Assembly: GCA_937952895.1 (NCBI GenBank)
Contig: CALFYC010000088.1
Location: forward strand, 1-11,723
Direction: 5' to 3'
Length of the DNA: 11,723 bases
DNA from: an uncultured Neisseriaceae bacterium
Lineage (GTDB): Bacteria; Pseudomonadota; Gammaproteobacteria; Burkholderiales; UBA11063
Shown here: positions 1-7,790 of the stretch, in pieces
How positions within the stretch are numbered: position 1 is the first letter of the stretch
Layout: each line of letters starts with the position of its first letter
The notes under the pieces: model-generated
Seen by the model: the letters and a program-made list of their open reading frames with translations, nothing else
Database searches by the model: none
Told to the model about the DNA's origin: nothing
Made by a program: the position numbers and the translations under genes

Positions 1-342
1 TTCAATTTTTTTAATTAAAGCATCTTTGATTTCTAAACCACTAATTGGTTGATTTGATGTATTCGCTGGATTTACCAAATCCCAAATTATCTCTAATACA
101 TCACAAGCAATCATAGTTAGATCAATTGGTGCTGTAAGAGCAAAACAAATACCATTACTATAGATGCGATGGGTAATAGTATGATCTTGCCAATTAATTA
201 AATCAAGAATTTTTCTTGCTTCAGATAAAAATAGCAAAGTAAAATTCTCTTGATCATTAGTGACTGGAACATTAATTAAGGCACCAGTTGTTTCTAAAAA
301 AATATTTGCCCCTAAGAGCCTAGTTACACGTATTGATGACAC
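1..342 (-). CDS. CphA-like protein, N-terminal fragment (second cyanophycin synthetase?), cut by window edge
   Basis: An open frame of 114 codons runs off the left edge with no stop. The first in-frame start after the upstream stop is GTG at 342, 24 bases past the end of cphA; it has no clear Shine-Dalgarno sequence. The ATG at 354 is in another frame and meets a stop after 11 codons. The product begins SSIRVTRLLGANIF, which aligns by eye with the neighbour's STNIYVGPNIY, the conserved start of the CphA N-terminal domain (G-[PA]-N-I-[YF]). Further on, GICFALTAPIDLTMIACDVL resembles the end of that domain. Betaproteobacteria often carry cphA next to a second gene, cphA', so I infer a cphA'-type gene. 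The ATP-grasp and Mur-ligase parts that would prove it lie outside the window. The similarity is weak, and a different Mur-ligase-related protein is possible. Confidence 0.6.
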   Translation of the reverse strand, partial: MSSIRVTRLLGANIFLETTGALINVPVTNDQENFTLLFLSEARKILDLINWQDHTITHRIYSNGICFALTAPIDLTMIACDVLEIIWDLVNPANTSNQPISGLEIKDALIKKIE

Positions 343-366
343 AAATAAATACCATAAAATTAAAGA

Positions 367-3171
367 TTAATCCGAAATTTCTTCATCAGTAGAAACCACC
401 CTAGCTCCACGCTCATCAATAACCACACCGGCACTCAGAAGAGCACTTATTTCTTTAGACAACGTAGGTTTGATTGTTATTTGATGCTTCTTAGTTTCAA
501 TTTTTTTATCTACAGTCTTATTTTCACTATTAAATTTAGTAATCTGTTTCCAACAACGCTTAACATCATCAGCAAGAATAACTAATAAATCGTGTGGTTT
601 AGCAATAGTTAAACCATATTCAATACTCTCTACTTCAGATAAAACCGTTATTATTTTATTTGGATCAACCTTAGCTTTTAATAACCCTTGTTTTATCAAT
701 TCTGGAACTTCTCCACTTTTACGTCCACGTAACTCATCATCTTCTCGACAAATAAATTTATCAAAATATTTGCCAGCAGTTCTTGCAAATTCTATAATAT
801 CCTCATTTTGTCGATCACCAGGAGATGCAATGACACAAATCCGTTCGCCCTGCACTTCCATGCGAGTCACTAGCTCTCCCAACATTTCCATGGCAGCAAT
901 ATTATGTGCATAATCTAGAATTACTTTAAATGGATGTTCTTCAAAAACATTTAACCGACCAGGAGTTTGGAAGTAATTGGTAGTAAATGTCATTAATCCT
1001 GAACGTATATCATCCAATTGCATGCCCATGCTGTAACAAATTGCAATTGCAAACATTGCATTTTGCACATTATGTACAGCCTTACCTTCAAGAGTAGCAG
1101 GAATCAAATGAGTCCAAAGAATTGGAATATGAACATTATTATCAAAAACCGTGATCATCGCGCCATTAATTCCACTTTCTAAAGTAATCGCTTTTCCACC
1201 AGATCTAATATGTTCACGTACAAGATCATGCTCTGGATTCATTGTTACATAAAATATATTAGATGCCTTAGTATATCCAGCCATTTTTAAACAATATGTA
1301 TCATCTGCATTTAAGACTGCTGTATGTTTAGCCGATTCAATTACTACACGTTTAACTCTAGCTAAATCATTTAGCGTATCTACTCCACGTAAGCCCATAT
1401 GATCACGTGTAACATTAATACATGCCCCGACATCGCAATAAGCATAACCCATACCACTTCTTAAAAGTCCACCGCGAGCGGTTTCAAATACAGCAACTTC
1501 TACTGTTGGATCCTTAAGCACAACTTTAGCTGATTTAGGCCCGGTAGTATCACCTGATACAGTTAACCTTCCATTTATATAAATGCCATCTGTTGTTGTA
1601 AGTCCAACTTGTTTCCCTGCATTTTTCCACATATGAGCAACCATTCTAGATGTTGTTGTTTTTCCGTTGGTACCAGTAATTGACACTATTGGCACATGAG
1701 CTTTTTCTGGTTCAGGAAATAGCATATCCATAACACATTTAGCTACATCACGAGGCTTTCCTTCACTTGGTGCCACATGCATTCTAAATCCAGGAGCCGC
1801 ATTCACTTCAACAATAGCACCCCCAACATCATGATAAGAGGATGTAATGTCAGGCGTAATAAAATCAACGCCACCAACATCAAGCCCAATAGCCCTAACT
1901 GCACGTTCTGCCATATCACGATTATCTGGATGAACTACATCAGTCATATCAATTGCTGTTCCACCAGTTGATAAATTAGCTGTAGAGCGTAAGTAAAATA
2001 TTTCACCTTTTGGTAAAACCGTTTCAACAGTAAAACCACTTTTTTCCATTAAAGTTTCAGCTTGTGTATCAATTAACAAATTAGTCAAAGACTTCTCATG
2101 CCCAACACCACGTCTTGGATCTTGATTAACTAAATCAACTAATTCTTTGATATTATGTTTACCGTCTCCCACCACATGACCCGGAATTCGTTTTGCCACA
2201 GCAACAAGTTTACCGTTGATTACGAGCATCCGATGATCTTCTCCAGTAATATAACGCTCAACAATAATAGTTCTTGCATGCTCACGAGCATATTCATAAC
2301 CAATTCGAACTTGATCATCTTTAGTCAAATTAATTGAAATTCCACGTCCATGATTACCATCTAAGGGCTTAACCACAACTGGATAACCTAATTTATGTGC
2401 AGCTAATACTGCATCTTCTGGTGAACGCACTGTAATTTGCTTAGGAACTGGTGAACCTAATGATTCCAGCAATTGATTTGTTGCTTCTTTATCGCAGGAT
2501 AACTCAACCGCAATATGTTTAGTTTCACTCGTAATTGTTGCACGAATTCTTTTTTGATATTTACCATAACCAAACTGTACTAGTGAATGATCATCTAAGC
2601 GGATGTAAGGAATATTAATTTTCTTAGCTGCATTAACTAGTGAAGCAGTACTAGGACCAAACTCTTTATCTTGTGCAAAGCGAATAAAGTTTACTTTTTC
2701 ATTTTCAAAATCAAAACCATTTAAAGCAAGTCCCAAACTATCTTGTAACTCTTTAGGCAATAAAGATAATAATAAATTTTGAGCAAGCTCTGAAGCTTTT
2801 ACCCCTACATCACTTTGCTTATATTCATAAATCATATTATATTGACCAGTAGTTTTGGTTGAACGAGTCTTACCAAATGATACATTACTACCCGCAATAT
2901 TTTGTAATTCTAATACTACATGTTCCCAAATATGTCCCATCCAGGTTCCTTCATTTTCAGTCAATCTACGAACAAAACCTCCAGGCTCACGATAAGAACA
3001 CCCATGTTCTTTTAAACTAGGTATTTTTTCAAGTAAACCATCAATAAATTGTTTACCGATCTTGACTGATGGCCAATTTTCAAGAATACCGATATCAATT
3101 ACTTGACGAATCACCGGAAAATTTGCATAAATGTTAGGTCCAACATATATATTGGTAGATAAGACTTTCAT
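367..3171 (-). CDS. cphA: Cyanophycin synthetase (CphA1 type)
   Basis: Cytoplasmic enzyme that makes cyanophycin, the Asp backbone with Arg side chains used as a nitrogen, carbon and energy store, using ATP. The 934-residue product shows the full CphA order. An N-terminal domain (about 1-160) starts with GPNIY. A glutathione-synthetase-like ATP-grasp domain (about 210-480) contains KPLDGNHGRGI at 268-278, ERYITGEDHR at 305-314 and VEVNAAPGFRMH at 454-465. A Mur-ligase-like domain (about 490-880) contains the P-loop GTNGKTTT at 500-507, FETARGGLLRSG at 562-573, NVTRDHMGLRG at 586-596 and LDYAHN at 752-757. All catalytic motifs I can check are intact. A Lys-rich tail (about 881-934) follows the ligase domain. 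The ATG at 3171 has AGGG 10 bases upstream (3182-3185). It lies 50 bases after grxD, the widest gap in the run, and is followed by a second CphA-like gene. No cyanophycinase gene (cphB) is visible here. Confidence 0.96.
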   Translation of the reverse strand: MKVLSTNIYVGPNIYANFPVIRQVIDIGILENWPSVKIGKQFIDGLLEKIPSLKEHGCSYREPGGFVRRLTENEGTWMGHIWEHVVLELQNIAGSNVSFGKTRSTKTTGQYNMIYEYKQSDVGVKASELAQNLLLSLLPKELQDSLGLALNGFDFENEKVNFIRFAQDKEFGPSTASLVNAAKKINIPYIRLDDHSLVQFGYGKYQKRIRATITSETKHIAVELSCDKEATNQLLESLGSPVPKQITVRSPEDAVLAAHKLGYPVVVKPLDGNHGRGISINLTKDDQVRIGYEYAREHARTIIVERYITGEDHRMLVINGKLVAVAKRIPGHVVGDGKHNIKELVDLVNQDPRRGVGHEKSLTNLLIDTQAETLMEKSGFTVETVLPKGEIFYLRSTANLSTGGTAIDMTDVVHPDNRDMAERAVRAIGLDVGGVDFITPDITSSYHDVGGAIVEVNAAPGFRMHVAPSEGKPRDVAKCVMDMLFPEPEKAHVPIVSITGTNGKTTTSRMVAHMWKNAGKQVGLTTTDGIYINGRLTVSGDTTGPKSAKVVLKDPTVEVAVFETARGGLLRSGMGYAYCDVGACINVTRDHMGLRGVDTLNDLARVKRVVIESAKHTAVLNADDTYCLKMAGYTKASNIFYVTMNPEHDLVREHIRSGGKAITLESGINGAMITVFDNNVHIPILWTHLIPATLEGKAVHNVQNAMFAIAICYSMGMQLDDIRSGLMTFTTNYFQTPGRLNVFEEHPFKVILDYAHNIAAMEMLGELVTRMEVQGERICVIASPGDRQNEDIIEFARTAGKYFDKFICREDDELRGRKSGEVPELIKQGLLKAKVDPNKIITVLSEVESIEYGLTIAKPHDLLVILADDVKRCWKQITKFNSENKTVDKKIETKKHQITIKPTLSKEISALLSAGVVIDERGARVVSTDEEISD

Positions 3172-3221
3172 AAAACAATAACCCTATAGAATATGTAATT
3201 TAAAATATTTTACTATCGTTA

Positions 3222-3533
3222 TTACATAGATAATAAATTCTGTAATTCACCAGCTTCATACATTTCAGCCATAATATCTGAACCACCAATTAATTCGCCA
3301 TTTATATATAATTGTGGAATTGTTGGCCAATTAGAAAACTCTTTGATTCCTTGTCTAATTTGATCATTTTCTAAAACATTTATTGCTAAAAAATCAGTAA
3401 CTCCACATAAAGACAAAATCTTAACTGCTCGACCAGAGAAACCACACATTGGAAACTTGGGGCTTCCTTTCATATATAATACAACTTTACTACTATTAAT
3501 CTGAGCTTTAATCTCGTTTAATAAATCACTCAT
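3222..3533 (-). CDS. grxD: Monothiol glutaredoxin, Grx4/GrxD family
   Basis: A 103-residue CGFS-type glutaredoxin, the class that binds a [2Fe-2S] cluster with glutathione and passes it to Fe-S assembly partners rather than acting mainly as a disulfide reductase. The active site CGFS is at 30-33 (Cys30), preceded by the conserved Lys22 in YMKGSP. The glutathione-binding WPTIPQLYI lies at about 69-77, followed by GELIGGSDI. The length fits the single-domain bacterial family (E. coli Grx4 is about 115 residues). The ATG at 3533 has GAGGT 7 bases upstream (3541-3545), the best-spaced site in this stretch. It starts 25 bases after ubiX and shares the direction of the whole run, so it is probably cotranscribed. 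No feature is missing. Confidence 0.95.
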   Translation of the reverse strand: MSDLLNEIKAQINSSKVVLYMKGSPKFPMCGFSGRAVKILSLCGVTDFLAINVLENDQIRQGIKEFSNWPTIPQLYINGELIGGSDIMAEMYEAGELQNLLSM

Positions 3534-3558
3534 TCCTTATACCTCATTAAAATTTATA

Positions 3559-4170
3559 TTACTTATTCATTGACCATCTGGAAATTAAATCATTATCAAT
3601 TTTTAATTGATCTAATATTCTACTTACAATATAACCAATTATTTCCTCAACCGTTTTAGGGTGTAAATAAAAAGCAGGTTCTGGAGGTAATATAGATACT
3701 CCAATCTTTGCCAAATTTAACATATTTTCTAAGTGAATCGCCGATAATGGAGTTTCACGCGGAACTATCACTAAATTTTTGCGCTCTTTTAAAATTACAT
3801 CACATGCTCTAACTAGTAAATCATCACCAATACCGTTAGCTATTTTACCTAGCGTTGACATGGAACATGGACAAACCACCATTGCGTCACTAACACTTGA
3901 ACCAGAAGCTAATGGTGAAAACCAATCATTATTACCATAAACAAAAAAATTTTTAACATTTACTAAACCCAATTTTTCAATTAATGTTTCCTTAATTGTA
4001 TTAGGATTAACAGCTAAACTAATTGTTGTTTCTTGCTTAATTGTCATAATCCCAGCATTAGTAATTACTAAATTTACTCGACAATCATTTATAAGTAATT
4101 GCTCTAGCAATTTAAAAGCAATCGGAATACCTGAAGCACCAGTTATACCTAGAGTTATATTTTTTTTCAT
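3559..4170 (-). CDS. ubiX: Flavin prenyltransferase UbiX
   Basis: UbiX joins a dimethylallyl group to reduced FMN, making prenyl-FMN, the cofactor of the UbiD decarboxylase of ubiquinone synthesis. The 203-residue product has the Rossmann-like start ITGASG (9-14). It also has the long conserved block CPCSMSTLGKIANGIGDD (100-117) continuing RACDVILKER (121-130), then RETPLS (138-143) and PPEPAFY (162-168), close to E. coli UbiX throughout. I chose the ATG at 4170, which places the glycine-rich loop about 8 residues in, as in the family. A TTG at 4197 would add nine residues and overlap the preceding stop. Neither start has a strong Shine-Dalgarno sequence, so the start is less certain than the identity. 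It lies 20 bases after pfp. No ubiD is visible in the window. Confidence 0.94.
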   Translation of the reverse strand: MKKNITLGITGASGIPIAFKLLEQLLINDCRVNLVITNAGIMTIKQETTISLAVNPNTIKETLIEKLGLVNVKNFFVYGNNDWFSPLASGSSVSDAMVVCPCSMSTLGKIANGIGDDLLVRACDVILKERKNLVIVPRETPLSAIHLENMLNLAKIGVSILPPEPAFYLHPKTVEEIIGYIVSRILDQLKIDNDLISRWSMNK

Positions 4171-4190
4171 ATATAATTTTACACCATTCT

Positions 4191-5441
4191 CTACCAAACA
4201 GCTAATTTTTTACCAATTTTAATATTTTTAAGCTTCACATAATTAGGTAATCCATCTTGATAGTTGGGGTAATCTTCTCCCATTATTAATGGATTTATAT
4301 AATTACGGCATAAATTAGTAATATGAAATCCCTCTTCATCAATATAGTCACGTGGCATAAATTTTTCTTTATTCGCAACTTCAGTCAGACTCGTATAATC
4401 AACTTCCCACAAATAAGGCGAATCAGAAACTCTTTTAATATAGGGCATAATAGCATTATGCCCTATTAAAGCAAGCTTAACTCCGGTATAACCAACAAAA
4501 TAAGCCTGCTCAATATCAGTTCTAGATGCAATATGACGAGCTGAACGTTGTAAATAGTCAGCAATAGCATAATGGCATTTCAATTTTAATTCATTTGTAA
4601 CTAAATTAGACAGAAAATTCCCCACTCCACCTAATTGCTGGTGACCAAAAGCATCCTTCGAATCGGAAGCGGTAACTAATGATCCATCTGCTTTTTTTAT
4701 TCCCTCAGATGCAACAATTACACAATAGCCAAAATCTTTTATACAACTAGCAACTTTGGCCAAAAATTTTTCTTGATTAAAAGTGATTTCCGGAAATAAA
4801 ATTATATGTGGTGGAAGTGATCGGTCAGTTGAAGCAATACCTGCACTTGCAGCAATCCATCCGGCGTGTCTACCCATTACTTCTAAAATAAAAACCTTGG
4901 TTGAACTTGCATACATTGATGCCAAATCAAAACCAGCTTCCTTAATTGAAGTTGCCACATATTTTGCAACTGAACCAAAACCTGGACAACTATCTGTAAT
5001 AACCAGATCATTATCAATAGTTTTAGGTATATGAATAGCCCTGATTGGATAACCTAATTCTTCTGCAATTTGGGATACTTTTAAACAAGTATCTGCAGAA
5101 TCATTTCCACCATTATAGAAAAAATAGCCAATCTCATGAGCTTTGAATACTTCAATTAAACGTTCATATTCTGCACGACTTTGTTGTAAAGTTTTTAATT
5201 TATAACGGCATGAACCAAATGCACCACCTGGAGTTTGACGTAATAACTGAATATCTTCATCACTTTCAGAATCAGTATCGATTATTTCTTCCTTTAATAC
5301 ACCTAAGATACCATTTTCTGCTGCATATAATTTACCATTATTCCCAACATTCTCACGCCATGCATTAATTACTCCACATGCTGAAGCATTAATTACAGCT
5401 GTCACTCCACCAGATTGAGCATAAATTGCATTTTTGTTCAT
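4191..5441 (-). CDS. pfp: Pyrophosphate-type 6-phosphofructokinase
   Basis: A 416-residue phosphofructokinase that interconverts fructose 6-phosphate and fructose 1,6-bisphosphate in glycolysis/gluconeogenesis. Two positions that set the phosphoryl donor point to pyrophosphate rather than ATP. GGNDS (111-115) has Asp where ATP enzymes have Gly (GGDGS). PKTIDND (139-145) has Lys140 where ATP enzymes have Gly (PGTIDND). The catalytic Asp143, MGRHAGW (189-195), SEG (245-247) and QRSARH (298-303) are present. The length is that of the medium PPi-PFK group, longer than E. coli PfkA (320). The reaction would then be reversible. The ATG at 5441 is preferred: it begins the core MNKNAIYAQSGGV and has AGGGG 7 bases upstream. 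An upstream start at 5483 would overlap pdxA by 38 bases. It begins 4 bases after the pdxA stop, so translational coupling is likely. Donor specificity is inferred from these residues only. Confidence 0.93.
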   Translation of the reverse strand: MNKNAIYAQSGGVTAVINASACGVINAWRENVGNNGKLYAAENGILGVLKEEIIDTDSESDEDIQLLRQTPGGAFGSCRYKLKTLQQSRAEYERLIEVFKAHEIGYFFYNGGNDSADTCLKVSQIAEELGYPIRAIHIPKTIDNDLVITDSCPGFGSVAKYVATSIKEAGFDLASMYASSTKVFILEVMGRHAGWIAASAGIASTDRSLPPHIILFPEITFNQEKFLAKVASCIKDFGYCVIVASEGIKKADGSLVTASDSKDAFGHQQLGGVGNFLSNLVTNELKLKCHYAIADYLQRSARHIASRTDIEQAYFVGYTGVKLALIGHNAIMPYIKRVSDSPYLWEVDYTSLTEVANKEKFMPRDYIDEEGFHITNLCRNYINPLIMGEDYPNYQDGLPNYVKLKNIKIGKKLAVW

Positions 5442-5445
5442 TTTA

Positions 5446-6429
5446 CTACCCCTGATTACAGAAAATTGCAAATTGTATTGCACTAATTAAACTATTACTT
5501 TTGGCTAATCCAGTCCCAGCTAAATCCAATGCTGTACCATGATCAACCGAAGTTCTGATTATTGGCAAACCTAAAGTAACATTAACCCCATGTTCAAAAT
5601 CTGAATATTTTAAAACTGGTAAGCCTTGATCATGATACATTGCTAAAATCACATCAAATTTATCAGAATTATTATAAATAGTATCCGCAGAATAACTACC
5701 TGTAACATTAAACCCATTATCCTGCCACTTTTCAATTACCGGATTAATTACTTCAACTTCTTCATACCCCAAATACCCCCCCTCTCCAGCATGTGGATTT
5801 AATCCACACACAGCTATTTTAGGATTTTGAATATTAAGATGTATTTTAAAAAACTTAACTATTATTTCTAAAACCTGATTTAAATTAGCCTCATTCACAT
5901 ATTTAGGCACCATGCTTAACGGTATATGTATCGTTAAAAGTGCCACCTTCATAAATTTATTACCAAGCATCATAACTACATGAGGAGTGCCAAACTTTTC
6001 TGCAAAATACTCAGTATGTCCAGAAAAAGTTAAACCTGATTGATTAATAATCCCTTTGTGAATAGGTGCTGTTACAATTTTATTACTTAAGCCTTTTTTA
6101 CATAAATCAATCGCTTTATCAAGCATTTGAATCACATATGATGCATTGGCTAATTTTAGTTGACTAATACAATCTAGATCATTACATTTAATATCTAATA
6201 CAAGCAACTCTCCAATAATATTATTGTAGGAGGAAACATTTTCTTCATTAAAATTAATTAATTTTACTTTTTTCTTTAATAATTTGGCCCTTAATTTCAA
6301 AAGTTTAATTGAACCAATCACTACAATTAAAACATCTAAACTAAAAGAAATATTCGCCAAATCTAAACAAATATCTGGCCCAATCCCACTTGGCTCTCCT
6401 GATGTAACCAAAATTAATCTATTATTCAT
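5446..6429 (-). CDS. pdxA: 4-hydroxythreonine-4-phosphate dehydrogenase PdxA
   Basis: An NAD(P)-dependent enzyme of de novo pyridoxal 5'-phosphate synthesis (DXP-dependent route). It oxidises 4-phosphohydroxy-L-threonine, and the product feeds PdxJ. The length of 327 residues matches E. coli PdxA (329). Visible motifs are VTSGEPSGIGPDI (8-20), TAPIHKG (120-126), SGHTEYF (136-142) and the three divalent-metal His ligands: His168 in TIHIP, His213 in NPHAGEGG and His266 in MYHDQG. The C-terminal GVNVTLGLPIIRTSVDHGTA (281-300) is also conserved. The ATG at 6429 follows the surA stop by only 2 bases and has no recognisable Shine-Dalgarno sequence, so translation probably depends on ribosomes finishing surA. 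The surA-pdxA adjacency is the standard proteobacterial one. Confidence 0.96.
   Translation of the reverse strand: MNNRLILVTSGEPSGIGPDICLDLANISFSLDVLIVVIGSIKLLKLRAKLLKKKVKLINFNEENVSSYNNIIGELLVLDIKCNDLDCISQLKLANASYVIQMLDKAIDLCKKGLSNKIVTAPIHKGIINQSGLTFSGHTEYFAEKFGTPHVVMMLGNKFMKVALLTIHIPLSMVPKYVNEANLNQVLEIIVKFFKIHLNIQNPKIAVCGLNPHAGEGGYLGYEEVEVINPVIEKWQDNGFNVTGSYSADTIYNNSDKFDVILAMYHDQGLPVLKYSDFEHGVNVTLGLPIIRTSVDHGTALDLAGTGLAKSNSLISAIQFAIFCNQG
5449..5453 (-). promoter_or_regulatory. Ribosome binding site of pfp (decides ATG at 5441)
   Basis: AGGGG on the minus strand lies 7 bases before the ATG at 5441 and is formed by the last codons of pdxA, just ahead of its TAG. This favours the shorter pfp protein and suggests pdxA-pfp coupling. 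Confidence 0.65.
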
Positions 6430-6431
6430 AA

Positions 6432-7778
6432 TTAATTATCATTCATTTTCACATACGACATTTCACGAATACTACGTAACCATTGCGTATATAGCATATT
6501 CGCTTTATTCTCATGAATCTCCTGTCGAATTTCTGACTTTTCTCGATCATTCGTTAAATTTGAGTCTCTGGCACCTAAAACCTGTAGTATATGCCATCCA
6601 AATGGGGTATGAATTGGATCGCTAACCTTGCCTATTGGTGTTGTTATTACAGCCTGTTCGAAAGCCGGAACTGTATCACCTTTGCTAATCCAACCAATGT
6701 CACCACCATTTATGCTACTTGTATCATCTGAATAACGTTTAGCTTCAGCAATAAAATCTTGATTTAATTTAGTTGGATTATTCATATCTTCATCAAGAAC
6801 ATTTTTTATTTCTATAATTTTCTCATGTGCCTCATCATCACTAGTTAATTCATTTACCTTAATTAAAATATGCCTTACATGGTATTGTTTTACAATTTGG
6901 GGAATTCCATGCTTTTTCATATCATTAATTTTAAATATAAAAAAACCTACCGGTAGTTTGATTACCTTTGTAAATTGCCCAACTTGTAATTCTTGTAATT
7001 GATCCACAATCACAGATGGTAAAGTAGCGCTACTTTTCCAGCCTAGAGCACCACCAGTTAATGCATTTGGCGCATTAGAGTATTTGATTGCCATTTCTGA
7101 AAAACTTTTTCCAGATTGAAGGTCATTATATGCCCTATTCGCTAATTCTTCTTTTTGCTCTAACACTGATGCTGAAGCTTGCTCTGGAATACTAATTATT
7201 ATATCGGATAGATCATAATCAATTTTATTCTTATATGCTTCACTATTTAATACTCGATTGACATCATCATCATTAACTACAATCCTAGCATCAACTTCGC
7301 GCTGCTTTAGCTTATCAATAGTTAATTGATTTTTAATCTGTTGTCTAAAATTCTCATAAGTTAATCCATCCTTAGCTGCAACCTGCTTTAATTTAGGTAA
7401 ATCAATTTTTTGAGCTTTAAGCATTCCATCTATAGCATCATTAACTTCTATATCAGTTACCTTAATGCCACTTTTATTAGCTAAATCCAACTGTATTTGT
7501 TGCATAATTAACTGTTCAATTACTTTAGCTCTGACATCTTCCATACTGGGAGGGGATGTTCCTGATTGCTTAAAATTATTCATTATTTGTATAATTTGCC
7601 CATTAACTTGATTTGATGTAATTACATCTTTATTAACAAATGCAACTATTTTATTAATTGGATGAATTGAATTAGCCATAGTATTTGGAGATGCCACATT
7701 AACTGACATTGATTCATCAGCATAAATATTACTCATCAAGCAACTTATACCTAAACTTAACCATAAAATTTTTCGCAC
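6432..7778 (-). CDS. surA: Periplasmic chaperone / peptidyl-prolyl isomerase SurA
   Basis: A periplasmic chaperone that carries unfolded outer-membrane proteins, LptD among them, to the BAM complex. The 448-residue product has an N-terminal signal peptide (basic MRK, hydrophobic 4-18, likely cleavage after Ala20). A SurA N-terminal chaperone domain (about 40-175) begins INKIVAFVNKDVITSNQV. Two parvulin domains follow: the first at about 188-288 (YSNAPNALTGGALGW), the second at about 299-402 (HVRHILIKV, YSDDTSSINGGDIGW, TPFGWHILQV). A C-terminal helix closes the protein. The start is GTG at 7778, with GAGGTG well placed upstream. The ATG two bases earlier is out of frame and soon stops, and the next in-frame ATG would lose the signal peptide. 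It lies 12 bases after lptD, whose product is a classic SurA client. Confidence 0.95.
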   Translation of the reverse strand: MRKILWLSLGISCLMSNIYADESMSVNVASPNTMANSIHPINKIVAFVNKDVITSNQVNGQIIQIMNNFKQSGTSPPSMEDVRAKVIEQLIMQQIQLDLANKSGIKVTDIEVNDAIDGMLKAQKIDLPKLKQVAAKDGLTYENFRQQIKNQLTIDKLKQREVDARIVVNDDDVNRVLNSEAYKNKIDYDLSDIIISIPEQASASVLEQKEELANRAYNDLQSGKSFSEMAIKYSNAPNALTGGALGWKSSATLPSVIVDQLQELQVGQFTKVIKLPVGFFIFKINDMKKHGIPQIVKQYHVRHILIKVNELTSDDEAHEKIIEIKNVLDEDMNNPTKLNQDFIAEAKRYSDDTSSINGGDIGWISKGDTVPAFEQAVITTPIGKVSDPIHTPFGWHILQVLGARDSNLTNDREKSEIRQEIHENKANMLYTQWLRSIREMSYVKMNDN

Positions 7779-7782
7779 ATTT

Positions 7783-7788
7783 CACCTC
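7783..7788 (-). promoter_or_regulatory. Ribosome binding site of surA (decides GTG start)
   Basis: GAGGTG on the minus strand ends 4 bases before the GTG at 7778. This supports a GTG start inside an ATGTG overlap, in which the ATG belongs to another, quickly closed frame. Confidence 0.7.
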
Positions 7789-7790
7789 AA

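Noticed and set aside
1777..2337. Short plus-strand open frames opposite cphA
   Set aside because: They lie wholly inside a well-supported gene, have low-complexity products without family motifs, and lack ribosome binding sites. The same holds for short frames opposite pfp, surA/pdxA and lptD.
3201..3212. Perfect palindrome TAAAATATTTTA between grxD and cphA
   Set aside because: Pure A/T with no loop and no GC stem followed by a T-run, so it is not a terminator; such palindromes are expected by chance at this base composition.
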